A stretch of 64,000 nucleotides of DNA from VRUE01 sp963704545. Lineage in GTDB: Bacteria; Actinomycetota; Thermoleophilia; Solirubrobacterales; 70-9. The notes beneath the pieces were generated by a model. The model made no database searches. It was not told the DNA's origin and was given only the letters and a program-made list of their open reading frames with translations. Made by a program: the position numbers and the translations under genes. Shown in pieces: positions 8,402 to 16,734 of the stretch. The DNA lies in the NCBI GenBank assembly GCA_963704545.1, contig OY969915.1, positions 2,108,001 to 2,172,000 on the forward strand, read 5' to 3'. Every line of letters starts with the position of its first letter. Positions within the stretch are counted from its first letter, which is position 1.

Positions 8402-10029
8402 CAGGCGGCCGTGGGCTCGGGGTCGAGCGGCGGCGGATCGGGCCCGGCCTGGAGCTCGTCGAAGCGGCGGTCGGGCAGGCGCCGCGTGGACCAGAAGGAG
8501 CAGGCGGTGAGGAAGGCGGCGAAGAGGAATGCCGTCTTCAGCGCCTCGATCTGGGCGTCTTCGTAGTTCTCGACCAGCACGTCGGTGGTCGCGGCATCGA
8601 GCCCGGCCTCGGTCGCACCGGCGCGGACCTCTTCGGAGGAGACGAAGCTCCCTCCCGCACTCAGCTGCACCTCGAGCTGGTCGCTGACGTCGCTGGAGAT
8701 CCGCTCGTCCTCAGCGACGTTCGAGGTGAAGGCGGCGATCAGGCCGGTGATCACGATCGCGCCGAGCAGCGCCGTGCCCAGCGAGGAGCCGAGCTGCTGG
8801 AAGGTGCTCTGCAGGCCCCCGGCCTCGCTGCGGTCGTCGTCGGATACCGCGGACTGGACGACGTTGCCGAGCTGGGAGACGATCAGGCCCATGCCGATGC
8901 CGAGCACGCCCATCGCGACCAGGAAGGACGAGTTGTCGAGCTCGGGCTCGATCGTCCCGAGCAGCATCAGAGTCGCGGCGAGGACGATCAGCAGGCCCGT
9001 GCGGACCAGCGGTTTCGGCGCAAACCGCTTCGCCAGCGCCGAGCCGACGATCGAGGCAAAGAAGAGCCCGGCGGAGGCGGGCAGCATCCGCACCCCCGTT
9101 TCGAGCGCGTCGAGGCCTTGGACGACCTGGAGGAAGAGCGGGATCGTGAAGAAGACGCCCATCAGGATCAGGTTCTGGGCGAGGAACATGGCGACGCCGC
9201 CGCGCAGCTGGGGGATGCGCAGCAGCGGGAGGTGGACGAGGGGGTCCTCGCCGAGTCGTTCGCGGCGGCGCTCCCAGGCCACGAAGGCCGCGAGCACGAG
9301 CGCCCCGGCGCCGATCACGAACAGTGTCAGCGAGAAGCCGAAGGGCTCGATCGGCGAGCTGCGCGGCGCCAGCCAGCCCCAGTTGCTCGCCTGCAGCACA
9401 CCGAAGACGACCAGCGCCAGGCCGGCGGCGGAGAGCACGCTGCCGACCCAGTCGAGGCTGGGAGTCGAGCCCTCGCGATCGGGCTCGCGAATCATCCGCG
9501 TCCCCAGCAGGATGCCGATGGCGACGACGACCTCACCGATGAAGACCACCCGCCAGCTGAGCTCGGTCGTCGCCCAGCCGCCGAGGATCGGGCCGACGGC
9601 GATGCCGGCACCGGCGACCCCGCCGAGGACGCCGTAGGCGATCGCCCGGTCGGCCCCTTTGTAGTTGCCGGCAACCAGGGCGATCAAGGCGGGGATGACG
9701 AGAGCCGCGCCGATCCCCTCGAGGACCGACCAGCCGAACATCAGCGAGGGCACGCTCCAGGAAGCCGCCGTCAGTCCCGACCCGACGCCGTAGATGCAGA
9801 GCCCGATCGTGAAGGCGCGGCGGCGTCCCCAGATGTCGCCCAGCTTGCCGCCGGTCAGCATCAGGCCCGCCATCACCAGCGCGTAGAAGGCGATCACGGC
9901 CTGGATCGTCGTGACCGTGGTGTCGAAGTCCTCGACCAGCTGGGAGATCGCCACGTTCATCACCGCCTGGTCGAGCACCATCAGGAACTGCGCGGCCGAC
10001 AGGACGGCGAGGACTCCCCACTTGGTCAT
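8401..10029 (-). CDS. MFS multidrug exporter, DHA2 (14-TM) family
   Basis: The 542-residue membrane protein begins MTKWGVLAVLSAAQFLMVLD. It has the DHA2 motif LDQAVMNVAI in TM1, the motif A loop GGKLGDIWGRRRAF, and about 14 hydrophobic segments. It ends in an acidic, charged cytosolic tail. An open frame continues upstream, but only the ATG at 10029 gives the expected N-terminus. DHA2 transporters export drugs or hydrophobic compounds with proton exchange. No substrate can be predicted. Coupled to the DUF2252 gene. Confidence 0.85.
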   Translation of the reverse strand: MTKWGVLAVLSAAQFLMVLDQAVMNVAISQLVEDFDTTVTTIQAVIAFYALVMAGLMLTGGKLGDIWGRRRAFTIGLCIYGVGSGLTAASWSVPSLMFGWSVLEGIGAALVIPALIALVAGNYKGADRAIAYGVLGGVAGAGIAVGPILGGWATTELSWRVVFIGEVVVAIGILLGTRMIREPDREGSTPSLDWVGSVLSAAGLALVVFGVLQASNWGWLAPRSSPIEPFGFSLTLFVIGAGALVLAAFVAWERRRERLGEDPLVHLPLLRIPQLRGGVAMFLAQNLILMGVFFTIPLFLQVVQGLDALETGVRMLPASAGLFFASIVGSALAKRFAPKPLVRTGLLIVLAATLMLLGTIEPELDNSSFLVAMGVLGIGMGLIVSQLGNVVQSAVSDDDRSEAGGLQSTFQQLGSSLGTALLGAIVITGLIAAFTSNVAEDERISSDVSDQLEVQLSAGGSFVSSEEVRAGATEAGLDAATTDVLVENYEDAQIEALKTAFLFAAFLTACSFWSTRRLPDRRFDELQAGPDPPPLDPEPTAA

Positions 10030-10081
10030 TGCGGGCAGCTTCGCAGCTATTTCGAGCCGAGGTGAAGCCAACCGCCGGCCG

Positions 10082-10528
10082 TTAGCCCGAGCAGCGCTCG
10101 CAGAGGCCGCGCAGGACCACGTCGTGGTCGGTGACCTCAAAGCTGATCTCCTCGGACAGCCTCTCGATCGCCCGCTCGAGCGATGGATCCTCGAACGGGA
10201 CCATGCGCCCGCACTTGCGGCAGATCGCGTGGTGATGGTGCTCGCCACCGGGCTCGACGCGCTCGTACCCGGCCGTCCCCCGCGTCACCTCCATCCGCTG
10301 CACCAGGCCGAGCTGCTCGAGTTGCTCGAGCGCCCGGTAGACGCTGGCGCGGCCGACCGCGGGGCGCCGCCGGCGCAGCTCGTCGTCGAGCTCGATCGCG
10401 GTGACGGCGCAGTCGTGGCGGGCCAGTGCCTCGACGACCGCGGTGCGGGCGCCGCCGCGCCGGTAGCCCGCCTGCCGGAGGGCGCGAAGGGCGTGCTCGG
10501 CCCAGGCGCTGTCGGTCTTCGCGGGCAT
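10082..10528 (-). CDS. zur: Fur-family regulator, probably zinc-sensing Zur
   Basis: The 148-residue protein has the Fur winged-helix region (GGARTAVVEALA ... GRASVYRALEQLEQLGLVQRM), the metal-binding GEHHHHAICRKCG segment, and a C-terminal CERC giving two CxxC pairs for structural zinc. It is the last gene of a zinc-type ABC transporter operon. Its ATG lies one base after the stop of the znuB gene, which supports Zur rather than Fur. It probably represses its own operon through the palindrome at 13872-13898. Confidence 0.85.
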   Translation of the reverse strand: MPAKTDSAWAEHALRALRQAGYRRGGARTAVVEALARHDCAVTAIELDDELRRRRPAVGRASVYRALEQLEQLGLVQRMEVTRGTAGYERVEPGGEHHHHAICRKCGRMVPFEDPSLERAIERLSEEISFEVTDHDVVLRGLCERCSG

Positions 10529-10529
10529 C

Positions 10530-11372
10530 TCAGCCGATCGTAGCCTCGACTCGGAGCGGCCCCTGGCGCCGGGCCGCCAGCCACCCTCCCAGCGGCAGGG
10601 ACAGCAGGTATGCCGCGACGATCGCCGTGGCCACCGAGGCACCGCCGGCGGTGCCGGCGTAGTAGGAGAGGTACAGCCCAGCGACCCCCGCGAGGACGGC
10701 GATGGCCGTGGCGAGCAGCATCGTCGGCAGCATCCGGTCGGTGAGTTGGCGCGCGGCGGCGGCCGGCCCGACGAAGACCGCGACGACGAGCAGGTTGCCG
10801 AGCCCCTGAACGGCGACCACGGTCGCGGCGGCAAGCAGGACCAGCAGCGCCGTGTCGGCGAGGGCGGGAGAGACACCGAGCGCCCGTGCGGCGCCGCGAT
10901 CGAAGCCGGCGACGAGCAGCCTGCCGTGCAGGAGCCTGAGGGAGAAGAGCACGAGCGCCGCCAGGGCCAGGGCCCCCGCCAGGTCGGCATCGGTGACCCC
11001 GAACGGGTCGCCGAAGAGCAGCGCCTCGACCCCGGGCGGGGACTGCGGCGAGAGCGCCAAAAGCACGCCGAGCCCGAACATCGTCGTTACCACCACCGCG
11101 ACGGCCGCTTCCCGGCTCACCCCCGCAACCCTGGCGCCGAGCGCGATCGCCAGCGCCGCGACGACGACCGCCGGGGTGGCGCCGAGCAGCAGCGGGACGC
11201 CGGCGATGGCGGCGAGGACGAGTCCCGGGAAGAGCGAGTGGGCGAGGGACTCGGCGGCGTAGGAGAGTCCGTAGAAGACGACCCAGCAGCCGAGCGCGCC
11301 GCCGGCGACGCCGATCAGCACGACCTCCGCGAGGGCGCGCTGCATGAACGGTTCTTGCAGGGGCTCGAGCAT
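10530..11372 (-). CDS. znuB: Zinc/metal ABC transporter permease (ABC-3 family)
   Basis: This 280-residue integral membrane protein starts MLEPLQEPFMQRALAEVVLIG and contains the ABC-3/ZnuB pattern: SLAHSLFPGLVLA, a long run of about eight hydrophobic helices, and QGLGNLLVVAVFVGPAAAARQL. It is the second permease of the operon, since a first permease is fused to the binding protein further upstream. The transporter may therefore use a heterodimeric permease. Its stop is one base from the zur start. Confidence 0.88.
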   Translation of the reverse strand: MLEPLQEPFMQRALAEVVLIGVAGGALGCWVVFYGLSYAAESLAHSLFPGLVLAAIAGVPLLLGATPAVVVAALAIALGARVAGVSREAAVAVVVTTMFGLGVLLALSPQSPPGVEALLFGDPFGVTDADLAGALALAALVLFSLRLLHGRLLVAGFDRGAARALGVSPALADTALLVLLAAATVVAVQGLGNLLVVAVFVGPAAAARQLTDRMLPTMLLATAIAVLAGVAGLYLSYYAGTAGGASVATAIVAAYLLSLPLGGWLAARRQGPLRVEATIG

Positions 11373-11373
11373 C

Positions 11374-12126
11374 TCAGTGGTGGTGATGGTGCGGTGGCAG
11401 GATCGCCCTCCCCCCGCCGCCGGGGAGCTCGACGATCGCCCCGCCGTAGGTCGCTTCCAGCACGCCGACGTCGGCGAGGACCTCGTCGGGAGGGCCGCAG
11501 GCGATCTGGCGCCCGGCGATGCATAGGACGAGGTCGCAGGCGCGGGCCTGCTCGAGGTCGTGGGTGGCGATCACGACCCCCCTGCCCTCCCCCGTCAGCT
11601 CGCCGACCAGCGCTTCCAGCCGCTCGCCGCTGGGACGGTCGAGGCCCGAGAAGGGCTCGTCGAGCAGCAGCACGCCAGCATCCTGCACGAGGGCACGGGC
11701 GATCAGGACCCGCTGGCGCTGGCCGCCGGAGAGGCGGCCGAAGGTCTCCTCGGCAAGCGATGCCAAGCCGACCCGCTCCAGCGCGCGCCCGGCCGCCTCG
11801 CGCTCGCGCCGGCCGGGCCGGCGCCACCAGGGCAGGGCCGCGAGTGTCCCCATCGTCGCCACGTCGAGGGCGGAGACGGGATAGTCGAGGCGGGAGCGCT
11901 CGGTCTGCGGCACCGTGCCGCACGCCGCGGAGACGCGCAGCGTCCCGCCGAAGACCCGCAGTTCGCCCAGCACCGCGCGCAGCAGCGTCGTCTTGCCGCC
12001 GCCGTTGGAGCCGAGCAGGGCGAGCCTCTGGCCGCGGTGCAGCGAGAAGGTGACGCCGGAGATCGCCGGCGTGCCGTCGTATCCGGCGGCCAGGCCCGAG
12101 GCCTCGATCAGGAGCCGATCTTGCAT
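11374..12126 (-). CDS. znuC: Zinc/metal ABC transporter ATP-binding protein with His-rich tail
   Basis: The 250-residue ATPase has Walker A GSNGGGKTT, signature LSGGQRQRVLIARAL, Walker B VLLLDEPFSGLD and the H-loop ATHD. The start MQDRLLIEASGLAAGYDG overlaps the upstream fusion gene by 19 bp. The C-terminus ends in five histidines after ILPP, a natural tail that may buffer zinc at the cytosolic side, as seen in other metal transport proteins. It energises import by the two permeases. Confidence 0.9.
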   Translation of the reverse strand: MQDRLLIEASGLAAGYDGTPAISGVTFSLHRGQRLALLGSNGGGKTTLLRAVLGELRVFGGTLRVSAACGTVPQTERSRLDYPVSALDVATMGTLAALPWWRRPGRREREAAGRALERVGLASLAEETFGRLSGGQRQRVLIARALVQDAGVLLLDEPFSGLDRPSGERLEALVGELTGEGRGVVIATHDLEQARACDLVLCIAGRQIACGPPDEVLADVGVLEATYGGAIVELPGGGGRAILPPHHHHH

Positions 12127-13859
12127 CCGCGCCTCCCTCCCGTGAACCCGCGCAACATCGAGTCCGCGTTTGCGGCCTCCATCTGCAGGTAGGTGGCGCC
12201 GTCCGATCCCTCCGGGCCGAGCGTGTCTCCGTAGAGCGTGTACTCGGCCGTGGCTCCGGTCTGGGCGGCGATCGCCTCGGCGACCTTCGGGCTGAGCGAG
12301 TTCTCGGGGAAGACAGCCTCGACCCCTTCGCGTTCGATCAGCTCGGCCAGGGCGCTGAGGTCCCTGGCCGAGGGCTGGGCCTGGGTCGCCTGCGAGGGGA
12401 TGACCGCCCCGACCACGTCGATGCCGTAGCGCCCGGCGAAGTAGCCGAACGCGTCGTGATCGGTAACCAGCTTGCGGCGAGAGGCCGGAACCGCGTCCAT
12501 GCAGCGGGCGATGTCGGAGTCGAGTGCCCGCAGCCTGGCGAGATAGGCCGCCGCCCGGCGCTCGAACACGCGCCTGTGGGATGGGTCGGCGCCCACCAGG
12601 CTGCGCTCGACCTCGCGCACGGCGGCCTCGGCGTTGCGCGGGTCGTGCCACCAGTGGGGGTCGTAGGCGGACGCCTCCTCCCCGCTCTGCTCGCCGGGCA
12701 GCCGCTCGGGAACGACCGCACCCAGGTCGACGACCCGGGCCTCGCTCCCGCTGTCGGAGACCACCTCGTCGATCCACTCGTCGAGCTCGTCGCCGCTGGT
12801 GAAGACCAGGTCGGCCTCCGCCGTCGCGACCACGTCGCTGGGGCGCGGCTCGTACTCGTGGGGGTCGGTGTTCGGCTGGAGGATCTGGTCGACCGCGACC
12901 GTGCCGCCGCCGACCTCGCGGACGAAGTCGCCGACCTGGGTGGTCGTCGCGACCACGTCGAGCTGACTGTCGTCGCCTCCAGAGCCGCCGGAGCATCCGG
13001 TGAGGAACAGGGCTGTGGCGGCAAGGGCGGCGGCCGCGAGAGCCGGCCTGCGGGGTGCGCGCGGCAGCGCTTTCGCCGTGGCTGCGAGGGCGAAGGCCGC
13101 ACCGGAGACGACGGCGATCGTCGCCCCCGGCGGCGCGTCGGTCTTGACCGAGAGCCAGAGCCCGGTGGCCCCCTCGACGGCGACGAGCGCGATGCTGGCG
13201 AGCTGCCAGGTCCGCATCCGCTCGACGAAGAGGCGGACGGTGAGGGCGGGGACGACGAAGAGCGCGGCGACCAGCAGCGCCCCGATCGTCGAGAGGGCGG
13301 CGACGATCGCGAAGGCGATCAGGCCGAGGAGCACGATCTCGAGGCCGCGGGCACCGGTTCCCAGGGCCCTGGCCGAGCCGGGATCGAAGCCGGTCGCCAG
13401 CCAGCGGTGGCCGAGCAGCAGCGAGGCGAGCACGGTGGCGCCGGCCGCGGAGGCGGCGAGGACGATGTCTCCGCTGTCGATCAGCAGCAGGCTGCCGAAG
13501 AGCAGGGTCTCGACGTTGGCGCCGGAGCCGAAGACGTCGCTGGCGAGGATCGTCCCGGCGGCCAGGCAGCCCACGAGGACGATCGCGACCGCCGCGTCGC
13601 GCCCCCCCTCCTCGCGACGGGAAAGCAGCGCCGTACCGGCGCTGAAGAGAACCGCCGCGCCGAAAGCCCCCAGCGGTGCCGCGAAGCCGAGCCCGTCGGC
13701 GAGCACCAGCCCCGGGAAGGCCGCGGTCCCGACCGCGTGCGAGAAGAAGGCGAGCCCGCGCAGGACGATCCAGGTCCCGAGCAGCCCGGCGGGCACCGCC
13801 AGGATCGCCACCTCGATCAGGCCACGCTGTACGAAGGGCAGCTGAAACGGCTCGAACAC
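12108..13859 (-). CDS. Zinc/metal ABC permease fused to lipoprotein substrate-binding domain (ZnuB-ZnuA)
   Basis: One continuous 583-residue frame carries two functions. Residues 1-265 are an ABC-3 permease (MFEPFQLPFVQRGLIEVAIL, SHAVGTAAFPGLVLA, LSTIGALLVAALFVVPA). Residues 275-300 look like a signal peptide with lipobox (AATALFLTGCSGG). The rest is a ZnuA-type cluster A-I binding protein with the expected ligands in TDPHEYEPRPSD, a WWHDPRNA segment and a VTDHDAFGYFAGRYG segment. No ATG, GTG or TTG lies near the lipobox in frame, so this is a true fusion rather than two genes. It is the first gene of the operon, 12 bp from the Zur-box-like palindrome. Confidence 0.85.
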   Translation of the reverse strand: MFEPFQLPFVQRGLIEVAILAVPAGLLGTWIVLRGLAFFSHAVGTAAFPGLVLADGLGFAAPLGAFGAAVLFSAGTALLSRREEGGRDAAVAIVLVGCLAAGTILASDVFGSGANVETLLFGSLLLIDSGDIVLAASAAGATVLASLLLGHRWLATGFDPGSARALGTGARGLEIVLLGLIAFAIVAALSTIGALLVAALFVVPALTVRLFVERMRTWQLASIALVAVEGATGLWLSVKTDAPPGATIAVVSGAAFALAATAKALPRAPRRPALAAAALAATALFLTGCSGGSGGDDSQLDVVATTTQVGDFVREVGGGTVAVDQILQPNTDPHEYEPRPSDVVATAEADLVFTSGDELDEWIDEVVSDSGSEARVVDLGAVVPERLPGEQSGEEASAYDPHWWHDPRNAEAAVREVERSLVGADPSHRRVFERRAAAYLARLRALDSDIARCMDAVPASRRKLVTDHDAFGYFAGRYGIDVVGAVIPSQATQAQPSARDLSALAELIEREGVEAVFPENSLSPKVAEAIAAQTGATAEYTLYGDTLGPEGSDGATYLQMEAANADSMLRGFTGGRRGCKIGS

Positions 13860-13871
13860 GGCCCGCGGATT

Positions 13872-13898
13872 AAATCAAAATGAGATCCATTTTTATTT
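13872..13898. promoter_or_regulatory. Candidate Zur operator
   Basis: The AT-rich inverted repeat AAAATG-N5-CATTTT extends outward with AAATC/TATTT, giving 10 of 11 paired positions over 27 bp in an otherwise very GC-rich region. It lies 12 bp upstream of the permease-binding protein fusion and between it and dtd. Its form resembles Fur-superfamily boxes. The link to Zur is inferred from position and the encoded regulator. Confidence 0.7.
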
Positions 13899-13949
13899 TC
13901 TTCGGGGACCCTCCTCCCGGTACGGTGCGGGCGTGCGCGGGAGCCGGAG

Positions 13950-14366
13950 ATGAGAGCGCTCGTCCAGCGGGTCAGCCGGGCCGCCGTCGACGTCGAGGGC
14001 GAGCGGGTGGCGCAGATCGGCCCCGGGATACTCGTCCTGCTCGGGGTGAGGCGCGGCGACACCGCGGAGGAGGCCGACCGGCTGGCCGACAAGGTGCGGG
14101 CGCTGCGGATCTTCGACGACGCCGAGGGCCGGATGAACGAGCCGCTCGGCGGGCGCGAGGTGCTCTGCGTGAGCCAGTTCACCCTCTACGGCGACACCCG
14201 CAAGGGCAACCGCCCCAGCTACATGGACGCGGCTCCCGGCGCCGAGGCCGAGCCCCTCTACGGCCGTTTCTGCGAGCGCCTCGGTGCCGCCAAGGGCGTC
14301 TTCGGCGCCTGCATGGGCGTGGCCCTGGTCAACGACGGCCCGGTCACCCTGCTGCTCGAGTCATGA
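13950..14366 (+). CDS. dtd: D-aminoacyl-tRNA deacylase
   Basis: This 138-residue protein starts MRALVQRVSRAAVDV and has both DTD motifs: VLCVSQFTLYGD with the catalytic SQ, and the C-terminal NDGPVTLLLES (the G-cis-P element region). It hydrolyses D-amino acids from mischarged tRNA in the cytosol. Length and start are typical, and a GGAG precedes the ATG. It is divergent from the zinc operon. Confidence 0.95.
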   Translation: MRALVQRVSRAAVDVEGERVAQIGPGILVLLGVRRGDTAEEADRLADKVRALRIFDDAEGRMNEPLGGREVLCVSQFTLYGDTRKGNRPSYMDAAPGAEAEPLYGRFCERLGAAKGVFGACMGVALVNDGPVTLLLES

Positions 14367-14380
14367 TCCCCAACCAACCC

Positions 14381-14429
14381 CTTCCGGTGCGATTTATGTG
14401 CCCATGGATGGCATAAGTCGCACCGGAAG
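14381..14429. repeat. Intergenic hairpin sharing arms with 40552-40600
   Basis: Two 18-nt arms (14381-14398 and 14412-14429) pair with one G-U wobble around a 13-nt loop. The outer arm is CTTCCGGTGCGA. There is no T-tract, so a simple intrinsic terminator is unlikely. It lies between dtd and the acetyltransferase gene. Confidence 0.8.
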
Positions 14430-14436
14430 CGGTGGG

Positions 14437-14922
14437 GTGGTGATCCGGGAGGCGACGGAGGGGGATGCGGGCGCGGTCGTCGCGTTCTGGACCGAGGCCT
14501 ACTTCACCGAAGGCGAGGGCGGCCGGGACGCTCCCTACGCCCGCTCCGACTTCGACGCCACCGCGGCGGCCGCGGCGCACCTCCTCGTCGCCGAGCGCGA
14601 CAGCGAGGTGGTCGGCGTCGTCGCATTGCTTGCGCCCGAGGAGCCCTCACGCGCCGTCGCTGGCGCGGGCGAGGCCGAACTTACGCGGCTCGTCGTCGGC
14701 TCGGGCGCCCGCCGCCGCGGCATCGGCCGCGGCCTGGCCGAGCGCTGTGCCGCGCTGGCGCGGGCGGAAGGCTGGCCGGCGATCGCGCTCTGGAGCCGCC
14801 CCTACCAGACCGCCGGCCACCGGCTTTACGAGTCACTCGGCTACCGCCGCGAGCCGGAGCGCGACAGCTTCGACGAAACCGGCTTCGAGCGGCTCGTCTT
14901 CCGCCTCGACCTGCTTCCTTGA
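14437..14922 (+). CDS. GNAT-family N-acetyltransferase
   Basis: This 161-residue protein has GNAT architecture, with motif A around LTRLVVGSGARRRGIGRGLAE (R/Q-x-x-G-x-G/A acetyl-CoA loop) and motif B near HRLYESLGYRREP. The start is ambiguous: GTG at 14437 has a GGAAG 7 nt upstream, while an ATG at 14405 lies inside the hairpin. The substrate is unknown. It begins a run of three unrelated GNAT genes. Confidence 0.8.
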   Translation: MVIREATEGDAGAVVAFWTEAYFTEGEGGRDAPYARSDFDATAAAAAHLLVAERDSEVVGVVALLAPEEPSRAVAGAGEAELTRLVVGSGARRRGIGRGLAERCAALARAEGWPAIALWSRPYQTAGHRLYESLGYRREPERDSFDETGFERLVFRLDLLP

Positions 14923-14974
14923 AGGGTTGTGGTGGTCATAGCGCCCACAAGCCTTCGCGCAACCGGCACGCTGC

Positions 14975-14980
14975 CAGAAT
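14975..14980 (+). promoter_or_regulatory. -10 element, leaderless start of acetyltransferase
   Basis: CAGAAT ends 7 nt before the GTG at 14988. No Shine-Dalgarno sequence precedes that GTG. The spacing fits a transcript starting at the GTG. Confidence 0.5.
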
Positions 14981-14987
14981 CACGGCC

Positions 14988-15584
14988 GTGGAGAACCTCA
15001 CCGCTCGCCTCGAGGGATCGATCGTCACGCTCGAGCCCCTACGGGAGGAGCACGCCGAGGAGCTCTGGGAGGCGGCGCAGCCGCCGGAGATCTGGGCCTG
15101 GCTGGCGAACCTGAACGAGCGCGATCGCTTCGACCTCTGGATGCGGTTGACGCTGGAGGCCGTGCAGGCCGGCACCGAGGGCCCGTTCACGACCCGCGAT
15201 GCCCGCACCGGCAGGGCGATCGGCAGCAGCCGCTACCTGCACGTCCGCCCCGACGACCGCGTCCTCGAGATCGGCTGGACCTGGCTGCGCCCGAGCGCCT
15301 GGCGCGGCGGCGCCAACGTCGAGGCAAAGCTGCTGATGATGCGCCACGCCTTCGAGACCCTCGATTGCGTCCGGGTCGAGTTCAAGACCGACGCCCGCAA
15401 CGAGCGCTCCCGCGCCGCTCTCGCCGCCCTGCCCGCCCAGTTCGAGGGCATCCTGCGCAACCACATGATCGTCCCCGACGTCGGCCAGCGCGACTCGGCC
15501 TTCTACAGCGTGATCGACTCCGAGTGGCCCGAGGTCCGCGCCAACTTGGAGCGCCGGCTCGCGGCGAACACGACCGATGGCTGA
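14988..15584 (+). CDS. GNAT-family acetyltransferase, RimJ/RimL type
   Basis: The 198-residue protein reads MENLTARLEGSIVTLEPLREEH and has the RimJ/RimL (Acetyltransf_3) arrangement: IGSSRYLHVRP, LEIGWTWLRPSAWRGGANVEAKLLMM (acetyl-CoA pocket) and VEFKTDARNERSRAAL. Family members acetylate protein N-termini or small amines. The frame is open further upstream, but the GTG at 14988 sits at leaderless distance from a -10 box and gives the expected N-terminus. Confidence 0.85.
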   Translation: MENLTARLEGSIVTLEPLREEHAEELWEAAQPPEIWAWLANLNERDRFDLWMRLTLEAVQAGTEGPFTTRDARTGRAIGSSRYLHVRPDDRVLEIGWTWLRPSAWRGGANVEAKLLMMRHAFETLDCVRVEFKTDARNERSRAALAALPAQFEGILRNHMIVPDVGQRDSAFYSVIDSEWPEVRANLERRLAANTTDG

Positions 15585-16107
15585 CCGATGGCCCGCCTCG
15601 GGTCTCGATCTGCGCGTCGCCGCGACCGTCGCCGAGCTCGATGCGGTCGAGCCGCTGTGGAACGCTCTTCATGCGCACCACTCGGAGATCACTCCCGCCC
15701 TGAGCGAGAGGAGCCCGAAGCGCGATGCCGGCGACGCGTGGCGGATGCGCCGGGCCAAGTACGAGCGGTGGCTGAAGGATCCCGACACTTTCTTCGTCGT
15801 CGCCGAAGCCGATGGCACGCCGGTCGGCTACGCCTTCGTCACCGTCGGCCCCGGATACGCCTCATGGAAGACCGGCGAGCGCCTCGCGGAGCTGGAGACG
15901 CTCTCCGTGCTGCCCGAGCGCCGTGGCACCGGCGTCGGCGACGCGTTGATCGACGCGGTCTGGGGCCGCCTCGCACAGCTCGGCGTGGAGGACATGCAGA
16001 TCACGACCACGACGACCAACGTCGACTCCCACCGCTTCTACGAGCGCCAGGGCTTCGCGCGGCGGTTCGTCGTCTACTACGGCAGGCCCCCGGGTCCCTC
16101 AGACTGA
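15577..16107 (+). CDS. GNAT-family N-acetyltransferase
   Basis: This 176-residue acetyltransferase has the motif A segment LETLSVLPERRGTGVGDALIDAV and the motif B segment NVDSHRFYERQGF. It overlaps the previous gene by 8 bp, so the two are cotranscribed. Its 3' end overlaps the convergent TetR gene by 9 bp. Substrate unknown. Confidence 0.85.
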   Translation: MADRWPASGLDLRVAATVAELDAVEPLWNALHAHHSEITPALSERSPKRDAGDAWRMRRAKYERWLKDPDTFFVVAEADGTPVGYAFVTVGPGYASWKTGERLAELETLSVLPERRGTGVGDALIDAVWGRLAQLGVEDMQITTTTTNVDSHRFYERQGFARRFVVYYGRPPGPSD

Positions 16108-16734
16108 GCCCAGCGCCCGGTCGATGAACGGGCCGAGCAGGTCGCCGGCCTGGGTGGCGGTCTTCTCGGGCGAGTCGCCGGGCGCGGTGATGTAGCTGAT
16201 CGCGAGGCGGACCAGCGACTCGGCGAGGAGCTTGACGTCCGCGTCCGGTGCCTGAGGCCAGCCCTCTTCGATCGTCGCGGTGAGGCGGGCCGTGGCCCAG
16301 TGGACCACCGGCATGCCCTGGGTGGTGACGAAGGGGAGCAAGCCGCCGGCGCCGTCGTCGCTGAGCAGGATGCGGACGAGCGGGTCCTCGCCGGCGGTGT
16401 GGAGGAAGGTCTGCAGCGCGGCGCCGACCGCGGCGCGGGGGTCGTCGAGGTGCTGGCGCACGGCGGCATCGACACCGTCGAGGAAGCGTTCGCCCTCGTG
16501 GATGACGAAGGCCTGGCCGAACTCGTCGCGGCTGCCGAACTCCTTGTAGAGGGTCTGGCGGCTGACGCCGGCGGCGCTGGCGATGTCGGACATCGTGATC
16601 TCCGACCAGGCGCGGTTCTGCAGCTCGTCGCGCGCCGCCCCGAAAAGCGTTTCGCGCAGCAGCTCCTTGGCGGCCTGCGGGTAGGGAGTGCGTGCGGTCG
16701 CCACGGCGGGAATCGTGCCAGCCGCCGCGGTCAC
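16099..16734 (-). CDS. TetR-family regulator of the alkB operon
   Basis: The 211-residue protein has a TetR HTH (MSDIASAAGVSRQTLYKEFGSRDEF, near residues 50-75) and a C-terminal helical ligand domain. Its GTG start overlaps the rubredoxin stop as GTGA, so it is the third gene of alkB-rubredoxin-tetR. A TetR gene in this position is known in actinobacterial alkane operons (AlkX/AlkU type), and autoregulation by alkane or fatty-acid ligands is likely. The frame is open further upstream, but only 16734 fits the overlap pattern. Confidence 0.85.
   Translation of the reverse strand: MTAAAGTIPAVATARTPYPQAAKELLRETLFGAARDELQNRAWSEITMSDIASAAGVSRQTLYKEFGSRDEFGQAFVIHEGERFLDGVDAAVRQHLDDPRAAVGAALQTFLHTAGEDPLVRILLSDDGAGGLLPFVTTQGMPVVHWATARLTATIEEGWPQAPDADVKLLAESLVRLAISYITAPGDSPEKTATQAGDLLGPFIDRALGSV

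Noticed and set aside
8585..9637. 350-residue frame antisense to the MFS exporter
   Set aside because: Ser/Arg/Pro-rich shadow of a clear 14-span transporter.
11374..11391. Terminal histidine run of znuC as a cloning tag
   Set aside because: It has five histidines within a natural frame directly followed by overlapping native genes. Histidine-rich tails are common in metal transport proteins.
14381..14429. Ordinary rho-independent terminator for dtd
   Set aside because: There is no T-tract, the stem is unusually long, and related arms occur in different gene contexts.
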